This document shows positions 21,145 to 33,257 of a stretch of DNA of 64,000 nt, piece by piece. The position numbers and the translations under genes were made by a program. How positions within the stretch are numbered: the first letter of the stretch is position 1; each line of letters begins with the position of its first letter. Below the pieces are notes generated by a model, which was not told the origin of the DNA, ran no database searches, and was given only the letters and a program-made list of their open reading frames with translations. The DNA comes from Carallia brachiata (taxonomy: Eukaryota > Streptophyta > Magnoliopsida > Malpighiales > Rhizophoraceae): NCBI GenBank assembly GCA_021464245.1, contig JADCRB010000013.1, forward strand, positions 11,211,350 through 11,275,349, in the 5' to 3' direction.

Positions 21145-22727
21145 ATGGGATTTTCACTTAGATATATTTATGGCCATCTTTGTGCCTTGGTGTTAATGCC
21201 TGCAATAAGTTATTCCCAAGATTTCACATGCTCAAGGGCAACTTTCTATGGCAGCCCTGATTGTTTAGGGACACCAAGTATGTAGACATATCTCGGCTCT
21301 TCATATTTAATTTCTATGTTCAAGAATTAGGAATTTTATTCAAATGTGCTTGTAAACCTAACATGTTTTACGTAAAATGGTGTGTGTAAATGTAGCCGGA
21401 GCTTGTGGGTTTGGAGAATATGGAAGAACCGTAAACAATGCTTATGTGGCTGGTGTCTCAAGGCTTTACAGGAACGGCACGGGCTGTGGTGCTTGCTATC
21501 AGGTAAAAATTCAAGCCACTTAGCTAGATAGGTATTGATTATTGATTATTATTAGTTTTATACCAACAATTAATCGAAAAATAAGGCTTAAAGCTATTAA
21601 TTAAGAAGAAAACCATTCCTCATACACAAGAATTCTATGCTAAAAATATAGTCAGATGTACGAGATTTTAAAATCTTAAATTATTAAAAGAAAAGACGTT
21701 CCCAATACACAAGATCTTTGTACTTAGAAAAATAAGATGCGCGCACAATTTTATGAAAAGAAATTATAAGGCAATTCACAAAATTAATGCACAAAAATAT
21801 CTTCCATTAAGAGAAATTTGGTGACATTTGCCCCCCTTCTTCACTTGAAGGGCCAAGTGCACCAACTTGCTGGACTGCCTACTTCTGCACATACTAACCA
21901 AATAATTTGATAATCTAGACCATTATTGAAGTTAGCATGCTAACTTCTAGCTTCTAGCTCTAGAAGTGATGAACGATGATGATAATGATGGGCTTATTAA
22001 TTTTTCTATTACACTAATCCAGGTTAGGTGCAAGACCCCACAGCTCTGCACTGATGATGGGGTAAACGTAGTGGTGACGGACTACGGTGAAGGAGACAAA
22101 ACTGACTTCATCCTGAGCACCGGGGCCTACGCAAGAATGGCGCGTTCAAACATGGCCGTCGACCTGTTTGCCTACGGTGTTGTTGACATCGAGTACCGGA
22201 GGATCCCTTGCCGATACAATGGCTACAACCTCATGTTCAAGGTCCATGAGCACAGCAAGTTCCCAGAGTACTTAGCCATTGTTATTTTGTACCAAGGTGG
22301 TGTTAATGATGTCTTAGCCGTTGAAATTTGGCAGGTAAGCGCCAAGTCTAGAACTCCCGAATTGCTAGACAAGAAATTAGAGTTTAATCATTAGGATGAG
22401 TCAATTTGATGCGTCGTAAACGAATCTATTTTGTTATAATAATTGTTAGAAATATAATTTTACTCTTTATTATTAATTGTGATTAAAAGACTAAAAACGT
22501 ACATTTAAATTTTTTTGTGGGGTATACAGGATGATTGCAAGGAATGGAGAGGAATGAGAAAGGCCTATGGGGCAGTTTGGGACATGCCTAATCCACCAAA
22601 GGGTGCCCTCACATTAAGGTTTCAAGTAAGTGGCAGCGCAGGGTCAAATTGGCTTCAGGCAAATAATGTTATCCCAGGTGATTGGAATGCTGGGGCAGCT
22701 TACGACTCAGCATTTCAGCTTTACTAG
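21145..22727 (+). CDS. EXLB1: Expansin-like B protein, copy 1 (intact)
   Basis: Four exons, 21145-21277, 21396-21502, 22023-22334 and 22530-22727, join to 750 nt and 249 residues, the usual EXLB length. Residues 1-25 form a signal peptide (core CALVLMPAISYS), so the protein is secreted to the cell wall. Domain 1 (GH45-like double-psi barrel) shows SRATFYGSPDCLG, GACGFGEYGR, NGTGCGACYQVRC and VVVTDYGEGDKTDFILS. Domain 2 (CBM63-like) shows DDCKEWRGMRKAYGAVWDM, NPPKGALTLRF, and NWLQ near the C-terminus. Expansins loosen walls without hydrolysis; activity of the EXLB group is not established biochemically. This copy keeps a TATA box, standard splice sites and an AATAAA signal, and is the best candidate for a working gene in the array. 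The symbol denotes the EXLB family; orthology to one named gene is not proven. Confidence 0.92.
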
Positions 22728-22824
22728 CTAAGATTGGAGCTACCAAGTGTGGGGATATTCCTCTAATTTGTTGCTTATACTTAATGTGTGTTTAGTAAGC
22801 CTGCAAGGATTCTTGGCTGTGCCC

Positions 22825-22830
22825 AATAAA
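22825..22830 (+). terminator. Polyadenylation signal of EXLB copy 1
   Basis: AATAAA about 98 bases after the stop codon. The matching place in copies 2 and 4 reads caataaga and cgataaga, so only copy 1 keeps the exact hexamer. Confidence 0.5.
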
Positions 22831-22934
22831 AGTATATGTACCTTTTCCTACAAAGGATTTGAAATAATAAAGTCACTTTCTTTTTCTCCTTCTTGCAAAC
22901 GCCCGTCTATGACCATACAATCAAGTTGATTGAA

Positions 22935-23830
22935 CTCCTGTTTGTCAAGAACGAAAAAACCAAATCAGAAAATTTTTTGGCATGCAATCTTAGGAACGTA
23001 ACAAGCACATACAAACCTAAAATGGTGGATCCTAAAAAATATATTAAATTTATAAAAATAATAAAAAAATAAGTAAATTATTAAATATTAAATTAATTAC
23101 ACGCCTCATAAAATATCTTATTAAAGCTATATCCATAGTCTTACTCTAACTAAATATTGTTAGGCCTCCATGACACAACATTATGCCGTGCATAAAATCT
23201 AGCCAAATTACTCGGTATGACCCAAGTGTCAATCAAATGGTAAATTCTAAGTGCTAGAGGTTATACCTTTTGTGTATAAAACGCAACTCAATTAAATAAT
23301 ATTAAAATTTTAAGTTTGTGTCTAACATTTGGATTAGTATAATTATAGAAACAATATTTTTTTTTATAAAATTTTTCTCTCATATTTTTGTTATAAAATA
23401 ATTATGTACTTTCTTATTCTTTGATTGTTAAACTTATTGAGCTATATATTATTAATTGTCATGTCATCATGATACCACCTCTAAAATGTCATAAGAAAAG
23501 ATGAAAACAGACAAAAATGTTATATTATGATATTTTAATGATATGACATTATAATAAGAGATTGTATAATGACTTAACGAATCAATAATATAAATTTCAA
23601 TAAATTTGATAATTAAATAATAAAAAATATTAAATTATTTTATAATAAAAATATAATAATTAATTTTATTTAAAAAATGTATTTTATAAATAACTATTAA
23701 CCCATTAGGCATTAGTTTAGAAATTTAAGCCATTAAATAAAATAAGGAAGGGGCGACTTTTTTTTTTTTTGGTTGACTAACAGCTTATTAATTTTATGAG
23801 AATGTTGTAGAAAAGAAAAGGTGAAAAATA
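22935..23830. other. AT-rich intergenic sequence, no gene seen
   Basis: AT-rich spacer between EXLB copy 1 and a putative inverted-repeat element. No open frame or defined repeat was recognised. A poly-T run lies near 23759. Confidence 0.5.
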
Positions 23831-23835
23831 AAATT

Positions 23836-24970
23836 TTACTATTTATATTTTAGTATTTTTTATTTTTATTTTTTTAATTCATCTTCTTCGTTAATTTGTG
23901 GTTAAAAATTATCTTTTTTTTCTTTAATATTTTGTTAATTTTACCACAGGACTGTCATCTCAGATTAATATTACCACATCAGTAAATAAAGCTGACATGA
24001 CATTTTTTCAGTTTTCGTTTTTTTGGAAAACTCAAATTTTTTTGTTCTGAAAATTAAAAAAAAAACCAGAAAAAAAAAAGAAACAACAACGGGATGGAGG
24101 ACGTCACCGGCGAGGGGACGGTGGTAGGGTAAGTGAATGAAGCTCCGGCGGGGACGGCACACAACCTCTAACTGTGTCGGGATGGTTCAAGGATCTGCCA
24201 GAATTTCCCCCATCGACCGCTATAGTAAGAATCTGAATGGCTTTGATACTAAGACTAATGATCAGCCGATTGGTGATGGGTATTCGCAAATTTGGACTCG
24301 ACAGGCCGACCAAGAGCAACCGATGGTCCTGACATTGATCTAGCTGTTGTTTTCGCCAAGTTCTTGAATCAAAGATTCATCAAGCTTTCAGCCGCAGTGT
24401 CATGGCCAAGAATGGCCTAACGAGAAACCGATCGTAGGAGTGGAGGTGGCGCCGTGGCGCCGGAAACCTCCTCCTCCATCTCTCTCAACCTCACATCCAC
24501 CGCCAAGATCCAAACTGGTCTCTCTCAGCCTCACACCTAAGCACAAGCCGGACTGAAATTCAAGAGCCGGCCATCGAAGGATTGAGGCCGCGCCGGACCA
24601 ACGGCGGAGGCGGCGCCGGGCCATTTGATTTTTCTGTTTTTTTTTTTTGAACGAAAATTATGATTTTTTATAGAAAAAAGAAAATGGAAAACTGTCCATA
24701 TCAGAAAAAAAAAAAGATAAAATTATAATTTTTTATTTTTTATAAATAGATTTTTTGGAACAAAAATATGATTTTTCAAAAAAAAACTGAAAATGCCACA
24801 TCAATATTAATATTATTTGTTGACACGACAGAGTATGAGGTGGCAGGATACGTGGCACCACATTTAGAAATTATTGGTAAATTAATAGAAAATTGTATTT
24901 TTTTATTAAAAAATAATGTGAAAGATGAATTTAATAAAAAAAGTGAGTAAAAATTACAAAATGCGAAAAC
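23836..24970. mobile_element. Putative MULE-like element with long inverted repeats and GC-rich interior
   Basis: The left arm (about 23836-24065) and the reverse complement of the right arm (about 24640-24970) share ordered strings: ttcatctt, tgttaatttacc, a 'gacatgacattttttcagtttt' type block and ttttttgttc. That implies roughly 200-bp terminal inverted repeats, at perhaps 60-70% identity by eye. The interior (about 24085-24630) is abruptly GC-rich with short open frames on both strands and no recognised protein. Long TIRs around captured GC-rich sequence are typical of Mutator-like elements. No transposase or 9-bp target duplication was found, so the class is an inference. Confidence 0.45.
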
Positions 24971-24974
24971 CTAG

Positions 24975-26250
24975 GTTGTGGAATTTTGTTTTTTTTTTTT
25001 AAAACAAAAAAAGATTGCTGAAGAAAGTTAGTTACAAATAGAACTTCCTCTTTTTTTTTTTTTTTTTTTTTTGAGATCACATTGGAAAGCATTTTCATCG
25101 GTAAACGTGCATAATTTCCTTAGCAAACACACTGTTCATGATCCTATCAATTCCGTGAGAAAATGAACAAAATTTGTATTTTTTTTTATTATTTTTCTTG
25201 TTAAATTATTCAACCATCTCTATTTCCAAAAAAAAAAAAAAAAACTCTTTTATGATTTATCATAAGTAGTCACTACGGGTAAAAAAAAAAGTAATTTCAT
25301 AATATTTGTTTTCTTTCTTTCTATTCTTTTGTCACATCAAAATAAAAAAATTTCTTTCTTTTCATTTTATTTTTTACTTATTTCTAACTTACCTAAATAA
25401 TAATTAAAGAAAAACGTTTTCCTGATAACACGGAATGGAAGGTTAGCAAACGTCAGATGATATTAAGTAAGATAAATCCAAACTCTGATACCATACAGAA
25501 GCACAAAAAATGAAATAACGAAAATCAATACATGATTAAGCCTTTCAAAATGGTTTTTAGTATCAACCAGATAAGATAAACAATTTAATAGAAGAGAATT
25601 TTTATTGATAATTTTCTCAAATTGATAAATTGATTTTTAAAAAAAAACTAGAGCCCCATTCATAATAATTGCTAGACTTAATGGCTAAGAAAACTTAATT
25701 ATCAAGTGAAATCCAAAAAAAAAAATCATTAAATTCCTAAACTTAAGCCTAATATCTTAAAATCTCCTAATTAGTCTAAATTACTCTAAATAAACTGTAA
25801 ATAATAATAATAATTATTATAAATTAATTATAAAATAACAAAAAATATAGGCGTCTTACGCCAGATTTTCTCACTTTCTTAAAAAGAAGTTTATCGTTGA
25901 GTTGACAATAAAGAACTGTGTCTTCCATGCCACGTAAACAAATATTTAGAGTAAATTTGTGTCTGACAATTTCTCTTGTGGAAAATCTTGTAGTCAACGG
26001 TGGCGACCAATAAAAAAGGTCAAAAGGAAATTCTTTTCTGCTCGATTATCCATTCTAAGAAAATCAACAAATCTTGTATGTTGAGAATTATTAGGATGTT
26101 GAAACTTGTGGGTTATGAGATCACTTTCTGAATTAATAGAATCTACGAATAATATTATAATTGATTTGTCCTCTCTAAAATCTACATTAACATGCAAGGA
26201 ATCAACTAATTCATTCGTAAAATGATCGTCAGGCAGTGTTTCCTCTCCTT
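24975..26250. other. Intergenic sequence with a probable LTR remnant
   Basis: Long A/T homopolymers (25050-25072, 25229-25243) and AT-rich sequence. One open stretch on the minus strand at 25994-26197 has no recognisable homology and is not called as a gene. The LTR remnant inside it is listed separately. Confidence 0.4.
25480..25960 (-). repeat. LTR remnant next to a tRNA-Met primer-binding site
   Basis: On the minus strand TGGTATCAGAG, the exact plant initiator-tRNA-Met primer-binding motif, lies at 25483-25493. It directly follows AT-rich sequence that would be the LTR (higher coordinates, up to roughly 25960). The other LTR and coding regions are not seen, so this is at most a fragment; the upper boundary is a guess. 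Confidence 0.4.
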
Positions 26251-26259
26251 TTGATTAAC

Positions 26260-26829
26260 AGCTAGTGTCTCATTAATGATTTTAGTGCAGGGACGAGACA
26301 ACACATCCTCAAGTTTCAAGCTTCTATTAACAGAAAGAAAATATGAATTGAATTAAATTGATTTTCATTCTATTTTAAAATTTCGTCAAACATATCATCA
26401 TCATAAAATTTAAGTATTAGTAAAAAAAATAATTTTTTTATTTTTACGTATAAATAATTTTAGCTTATCATAACTCAATTTGTAATATTAAGTACATTCC
26501 ACCAATCAACGGCACCATGTTGAAGTTAGGCAGATTACCTCCATCTTAAACATCTTATTCAATTAAACACAAGGTGGCCAAAAAGTGAATGTGATTGAGA
26601 AAAGTTAGGCAGATTTTGCTAATGCACTCTATCAAAATCCTCGTAGTATATATATACACCTTACAAATGGGTCTTTAGGAGTCAACAAAAAGGGCCGTCT
26701 ACGTTGACTTGCCACGCGTCACTAACTAATCTTAATCCTGTGCCAACTACCTCCATGTTGAGGAAAAAGTGAATTTCAATTTAGCTCAACAAAGGAAGGA
26801 ATACATGCTCCAAGTCGCATCTATAAATA
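26260..26829 (+). promoter_or_regulatory. Upstream region and TATA box of EXLB copy 2
   Basis: The fullest version of the EXLB upstream region, collinear with the orphan copy at 1893-2505. Landmarks are ggtggccaaaaagtgaatgtg (26572), the gtcaacaaaaagggccgtct block (26681), gctcaacaaaggaaggaat (26782) and TATAAATA at 26822-26829. Confidence 0.7.
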
Positions 26830-26933
26830 GAAGAAAATGTTTCTCTGGCTTCTCATCTCACTCAAAGCGTCTTTCTTTCAACTCAACATCCTCGCATAGA
26901 TATTGTGATAACACTTCCATTTATCAAAAAGCT

Positions 26934-29476
26934 ATGGGATATTCACTTAGATATACTTATGGCCTTCTTTGTGCCTTGGTGTTGATGCCTACTATAAGTT
27001 ACTCCCAATTGCAAGATTTCACAAGCTCAAGGGCAACTTTCTATGGTAGCCCTGATTTCTTAGGGACACGAGGTATGTAGACATATCTCGGCTAGCTCTC
27101 CATAATTAATTCCTATGCACAAGACTTTTTATTCAAATGTACTCGTAAACCGACATGTTCTAAGTAAAATGGTGTGTGTAAATGTAGCTGGAGCCTGTGG
27201 GCTTGGAGACTACGGAAGAACCTTGAACCATGGTTATGTGGCTGGTGTCTCAAGGCTTTACTGGAATGGTACGGCTGTGGTGCTTGCTATCAGGTAAAAA
27301 TTCAAGCCACTTAGTTGGATAGGTATTGATTTTTGATTACGAAAAACATATATGGGTACAGAAAATTAAAAAAAGGAATATTGATATTAAAAATAAACAT
27401 ATTTTTCATCATGTTGATAATTATATTGTAACTGTTTCCTATCTACTATTTAATGTATCTGTGTAATGAGATTGGATTGATTATTGTTAGTTTTAGACTA
27501 ATAATTAATCCGGAAATGCCTTTGCTCAAACACTGGCCCGTTTAACTTTAAAATATTCACAAGAATCCTATACTTAAACAAAGAGTCAAATATAGAATTT
27601 TAAAATCTTAATTTATTAAAAGAAAAGGCGTTCCAATGCAAGAGATTTTTATACATGGAAAAATGTGAAATGCATGCGCAATTTTATGAAAAGAAATTAT
27701 AAAGTAATTCACAAAATTAATGCACAAAAATATCTTCCCTTAAGAGAAATTTGGTGACATTTGCCCCCCTTCTGCACTTGATGGGCCGACTGCACCTACT
27801 TGCTGGGTCGACTGCACCTACTTGCTGGACTGCCTACTTTTGCATATACTAACTAAATAATTTGATAATCTAGACCATTATTGAAGTAAGCATTATAATT
27901 AAACTAAGTACCTAGCTTCTAGCTCTAGAAGTGATCATGAACGATGATGATAATGATGGGCTTATCAATTTTTTCTATTACACTAATCCAGATTAGGTGC
28001 AAGGCCCCACAGCTCTGCACTGATGATGGAGTGAACGTAGTGGTGACGGACTATGGTGAAGGAGACAAAACTGACTTCATTTTAAGCACCACGGCCTACG
28101 CAAGCATGGCACGTCCAAACATGTCTGCCGACCTGTTTGCCAACGGTGTCGTTGCCATCGAGTACCGGCGGATTCGTTGCCGGTACCCCGAAGACTATGA
28201 CCTCGTGTTTATGGTCCATGATGACAGCAAGTTCCCTGATTACCTAGCCATTGCTTTTTTGTACCTCCGTGGTGTTGTTGCAAATGTCTTAGACATTGAC
28301 ATTTGGGAGGTAAGCTCCAAGTACATTGATCAGATCTTTACAATTTTCAGTTCTGATAATAATCATTCTCAAGCTACACAAGAAACAAATAAAGCATAAT
28401 TAGAAAAAAAAAAAAAAAAAAAAAAAAAAGGGTGTCTCGACGTACAAGTCTTTAACATTTTAAAAATAGAATATAAAAAATTCAGAATCTACAGAATTGT
28501 TTTAAGTTCTGTATCAAAAGTCATTGTCCTTAAAGGTACATATTTAAGCTCTAATTACTACACTAGCGTCTAGGCTATAATGTGTATTGCAGGATAAATG
28601 GTGGAGTCTCTATTTTTTTTTTTTTTTTTGCGGTAAAATAGAACCAGTATAGATCCTTTCAGTAGAATTTTGTTCGGGAAGTTAAGTATAGTTACATAAT
28701 TGTTTTGAGACATATCCATCCAGACAATTAACTGTTTTGGATAATATCTGCTGAGGCACAACTGTTTTTGGCAGCTAATTAGAAAAAAAAATTTATTAAT
28801 TGATGGAACATAAATCTGAAGAGATATGACTATTACATAACTTTAATTAATAAAAAATGAGTATCAGTAACCTCAATATTAAAAAAAAAATGCCAAGTGT
28901 GTTTGTGAAGGTGTCCAAAATAGGCAGCGTGCATACGTATGACACTTCTTAATAACTCCCTTGAAGCCAACTAAGCCTATGTCATGTGTCCAAACACAAA
29001 CACATAATGCTTTTAAAAGCCTTTTCCCTTTTTCACATGAGATTTAGTACCTCTCTTTACTCTATCTCCTCTTTTAAAAATACACTTATACCACACCACA
29101 TTGTAATTGTAGAATATGAAAAAGGATCAGATATATCCAGTTTTTTATCCTTATTTTATTGCAATGATAGGCTGTTAGTGCAACTCGGACTTCTGACAAT
29201 TAACTTTACTAGCATGCCAAGGCGAATTAAGGATAGCTGCTACGTCTAATTTGTTTTCATTGGTTACAGGGTGATCGCCAAGAGTGGAGAGGCATGAGAA
29301 AGGCCTATGGGGCAGTTTGGGACATGGCTAGTCCACCAAAGGGTGACCTTACCTTGCGCGTTAAATTATATTTCACTCGCACCTATTTTCAAAGATGGTT
29401 TCTGTTAGATAATGCTATCCCAGGCAATTGGACAGTTGGGGCAACTTACGGTTACAAGTCAGTATTTCAGCTTTAA
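26934..29476 (+). pseudogene. Expansin-like B, copy 2, frameshifted in exon 2
   Basis: The four exons correspond to 26934-27072, 27188-27293, 27992-28309 and 29270-29476, all with normal splice sites. Exon 2 is 106 nt instead of 107: GGTAC-GGCTGTGG lacks one base against copy 3 (ggtactggctgtgg), so the frame is lost just before the GCGACYQ string. Otherwise the gene looks complete to its stop (KSVFQL-TAA). Exon 1 carries two extra residues (SYSQLQDF), and two conserved cysteines are changed (FTSSRA, SPDFLG). Exon 3 is six bases longer than in copies 1 and 3. The TATA box is kept. A single missing base could be a recent null allele or a consensus error. Confidence 0.85.
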
Positions 29477-29639
29477 TAGACGGGAGCTACCTACCGTGGA
29501 GATTTTCCTCTAAATTGTTGCCTAATACTTAATGTGGTTCGTAAGCCAGCAAATATTCTTTGCTGTGCACAATAAGATTACGTAGATTTTATTAGAAAGG
29601 ATTTGAAATAGTAAAGTTAATTAAACTCCTGTTTGACAA

Positions 29640-31400
29640 GACGGGAAAACTAAATGTTATTAGGTTACGCTTGCATGACTCGAAATTAAGCCGTACAAAC
29701 GCTCGCAATTACTTAGGTATGACCTAAGATTGAATCACATACTAAACTCTAGGGACATAATTGATCTGTCACTTGTCCCCAGGAAAATATTGTAGATTTT
29801 TAACATCGTAAAGTTGAAGAAGCCTTTCGCCCTTGTTTGAATTTGGCACCCCTAATGTTTCCGTGATCTTGTTTGCCGTTAAATGCAAGTGGAACATTCT
29901 TCCCACTAGAAATTTTCAATCTAGAGAATTATATGTATTTAGTTAATGAACTATTGCAATAAAAATAATTCTTCGAACAGCTTAATAAAAAAAAATTCCT
30001 TTTACATGCCACTGAATGCTTCGGTCATTTTGAGATCCGGTCAATGTACTTACTTCTAATCAATTTCTGAGGTAGACCCTCGACTAATTTTGAGATGAAC
30101 ACACTTACATATTTTGAGTGAATTGTCTTGAGTTTTCTCTCGAAAAAAATTGTAACTGTTATTTTTGAAATAAAATTAATACATTTGAAATTAAAAAATA
30201 ACAAGTGTTTCAAAAATATTAATTTTCATTTTAAAAATAAAAAAATATTAATTTTCATTTTAAAAATAACAATATTAATTTTAACTGAAAAAAATTTAGG
30301 ACACAAACCGTCGGGACACTAACTTTTTTTCTTTTGAGATATAGTGAATGTTGGCAATCAAAACACCCGTTTTAATTTTTAACAAAAAAATTTGTCTCCT
30401 TAACTTGGCTTCACTCCTTCAAAATCCCAAACAGACATAGCTTCCAAAATCCACAGCAAAACCCCTCCCCTATCAACTTCATGACTCTCCATTGCCCTTT
30501 TTCGTTCTTGTCTGAATTATCTGATCTTCAGAGTTTCCTGGTCCTTAAGAGAGATGGCTGCTTTGAGAAATATTTCATTAGAGATTGAGAAGCCAGTTGC
30601 AGCTGGATCAATTCGGAGAACGAAATCGAGCTGGTCAAAGTTGCTATCCCCACGGGTCTCCTAAGAAGCAAGCTCCCACGCAAAAAACATCTCTTTCTCG
30701 CTCTCTTTCCACAAAAGCTTTGTGTGACACTGTGAGGTTTAGTCCTGACTTTCGAAGAGTGGAGAAAGAAAGAAGAAACAAAAGGACCCAATTTTGGCAA
30801 GGAAAAGTTACGTAAAATAAACAAAATTAGTAACAAGATTATCAAGCGAAATCTAAATTACTGGATTATAAAAACTATATTAAATTTAAAAATAAAAAAT
30901 AAATAAATCGTTAAATTGACTGCATACTTATCACGTACTGAATAGTGCGAGTTTATCTAATCTTCTCTTATGGCAAATGAAATTAAATTGAACTTTTGGG
31001 CTTTGGTTTTACTGCAATTTTTAACTTTAATTTGTATTAAGTTTTGTTTTTACGAAACTAAATTTAATAAGAATTGCTGACTTGCTGTGTGTTTTTTTTT
31101 TTTTTTTTTTGGGTAAAAGTATGTCCTTGATTGTTTGGTTGACTGAGGTGTGCTTACGGTAGGAATGCTTACGATGGTCTTGTGCGAGGGGTCCAATTGT
31201 GTGTAAAAAAATAATAAAATCTTAAATTTGTTTAAAAAATTAGTTTATTACATTTATAATTTTGTTCAAACCGTGTCTATATATATCTTCTAATTTTTTT
31301 AAAATTAGCGTATCGTTATATTTATATCATGTCGTGTCCATATTACTATATCTGTATCCGTGTTTTTGTAGATTAAATCCATAGGAACCATTTGAAAATA
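29640..31400. other. Intergenic sequence between EXLB copies 2 and 3
   Basis: Positions 29790-30090 are the copy-2 downstream flank, and the same sequence follows copy 5 (46290-46800), which marks a duplicated block. Around 30125-30290 a short phrase ('tattaattttcattttaaaaata') is repeated two to three times. A poly-T tract lies at 31093-31110. Nothing else is gene-like apart from the small fragment at 30554. Confidence 0.5.
30554..30664 (+). other. Short open frame with gene-start character, unrecognised
   Basis: An ATG opens 36 codons (MAALRNISLEIEKPVAAGS, then RRTKSSWSKLLSP) and ends at TAA. A different frame stays open past the stop with basic, Ser-rich sequence (SPKKQAPTQKTSLSRSLSTK) to about 30815. 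The C-rich leader before it (from about 30400) looks like a 5' untranslated region. This resembles the first exon of a gene that has since been frameshifted, or a captured gene fragment. The product is not recognised. Confidence 0.35.
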
Positions 31401-31870
31401 CTCCCTGAATACTTGACCCTCGTCGCAAGCTGCATGTATTAGACAGAGCAGCACTTGCTCAGCTAAAGGCTAGAAAATGAGGGTTCTAGCGCACGAGCTC
31501 CCCAGCTTGGGAATTCGGAAATGGATGTAGAAAAGGTTGTTAATCGTACATAGCCCTTGACACCTGCATTTTAAAAAGAGCAGCACTTTTGAAAGGTTGG
31601 ATTTCATTTGTCCGTGCAAATGGTGGAGAAATGTAATAATCAATTTAGTCGCAAAAGCACATTAATCATATTAAGACATTGCTCATGTTTAATTCATTTA
31701 TAAAAGATCTCTTATTTAAAACACAAGATGGCCAAAAATTGAATGCGAGTGAGAAAATTTAGGAGGATTTTGCTAATGCATTCTCGCAGAATCTTTATAG
31801 AATATACCACGGTAATGGGCCTTGAGGGATCAACGAAAAGGCCCGTCTACATTGACTTGCCCCAGGTCAC
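31400..31870 (+). promoter_or_regulatory. Upstream block of EXLB copy 3, separated from its gene
   Basis: Homologous to the regions upstream of copies 4 (about 36770-37200) and 5 (about 42380-42790): 'gcacttgctcagctaaaggcta', 'cgtacatagcccttgac', 'aaaagcacattaatcat', and a variant ggatcaacgaaaaggcccgt of the shared block at 31827-31846. About 670 bases of unrelated sequence, starting with a C20-A12 tract, now lie between it and the former TATA position. That position reads tttgtgaatagg (near 32543) instead of ctataaatag. Confidence 0.6.
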
Positions 31871-31889
31871 TAACTAATGTTAATTCTTT

Positions 31890-31921
31890 CCCCCCCCCCC
31901 CCCCCCCCCAAAAAAAAAAAA
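31890..31921. repeat. C20-A12 homopolymer junction
   Basis: A run of 20 C is followed directly by 12 A. This is an unusual pair of homopolymers in plant sequence and a likely place for assembly or length error. Confidence 0.9.
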
Positions 31922-33257
31922 CAAAACTTAATTCTCCCAACTCCTTCCATGCTGGTGAAAAAGTTGTTCAAAAAAATAAAGGAAAAGCAGATTGAATATA
32001 AGTGCAATAGAAATAAATTAAATAAAATATATAGAATCTGAAGTATGTAAATGTATAGTTTTTAAAAATAGAGTTATGCTTTTGTGAACAAATTGTAATA
32101 GTGCAACGAGTGTAATGGTGACTATCTTTTTAAAATACAAAAGATCTTTCTATTAACAAGCACCTTACAATTAAGGCAATATAAACAATACAAACTTGTT
32201 TAACCCAATAAATTTCACAAAACCGGTGTAAAGGCATAATTGCTATAACAGCTAGTTTGATTACAGAATTTGAAAGGGCTCGAAAAATTTGGGCCTAAGG
32301 GTGGACCAAGTAAAACTACTCCACTGCCTAGGATCACCGTGGACCTCTTATGTCAGGCCTGAGTTTGGGTTACTTATATATGAGTGAGACTTTCTTTAGT
32401 CTTTTTCTTTTACAAGTTGTGGATCAGGAAAACATTAACCTTTGACCAAAAAAAAAAACATTAACCTTTTAAAATACACTTATTATTTTAGCACCAGTAC
32501 AATTCAATTTGGCTCAATATATACATACATGCCCCAAGTCTCATTTGTGAATAGGGAGGTTGGGGTTTCTTTTGCTTCCCCTCATGCTCAAAGCATCTTT
32601 CCTTCAACTCAACATCCTTGCTTAGATATTGTGATAACACTTTAATTTATCACAAAGCTATGGGATTTTCTCTTGGATATACTTGTGGCCTTCTTTGTGC
32701 CTTGCTGTTAATGCCTACTATAAGTTACTCCCAAGATTTCACAAGCTCAAGGGCAACTTTCTATGGTAGTCCTGATTGCTTAGGGACACCAAGTAAGTAG
32801 ACATATCTTGGCTCTCCATATATTTATTTCCAGTGTTCAAGAATTTGGATTTTTAGTCTAATCTACTTGTAAACCTACATGTTTTACGTAACATGGTGTA
32901 AGTGTAGCTGGAGCTCGTGGGTTTGGAGACTACGGAAGGACCATGAACGATGCTTATGTGGCTGGTGTCTCAAGGCTTTACAGGAATGGTACTGGCTGTG
33001 GTGCTTGCTATAAGGTAAAACTTCAAGCCACTTAGCTAGATAGGTATTAACAATTTATCATTAATTTTTTGCTAACAATTAATCGAGAAATTAAGCCTTT
33101 GTTAAAAGGTTGGCCTGCTTAAAACATTAAAATTATTATTAAAAGAAAAGAGCGTTCCAAATGTAAAGACTCTTTAAAGAGTTAGATGCACTCCGCAATT
33201 TTATCAAAAGAACTTACAAAGTAATTCACAAATTGCACAAAAATATCTTCCCTTAGG

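Noticed and set aside
25994..26197. 67-residue minus-strand open frame with protein-like composition
   Set aside because: It reads plausibly (REDKSIIILFVDSINSES), but there is no recognised family, no splice context and it is next to an LTR remnant; too weak to call.
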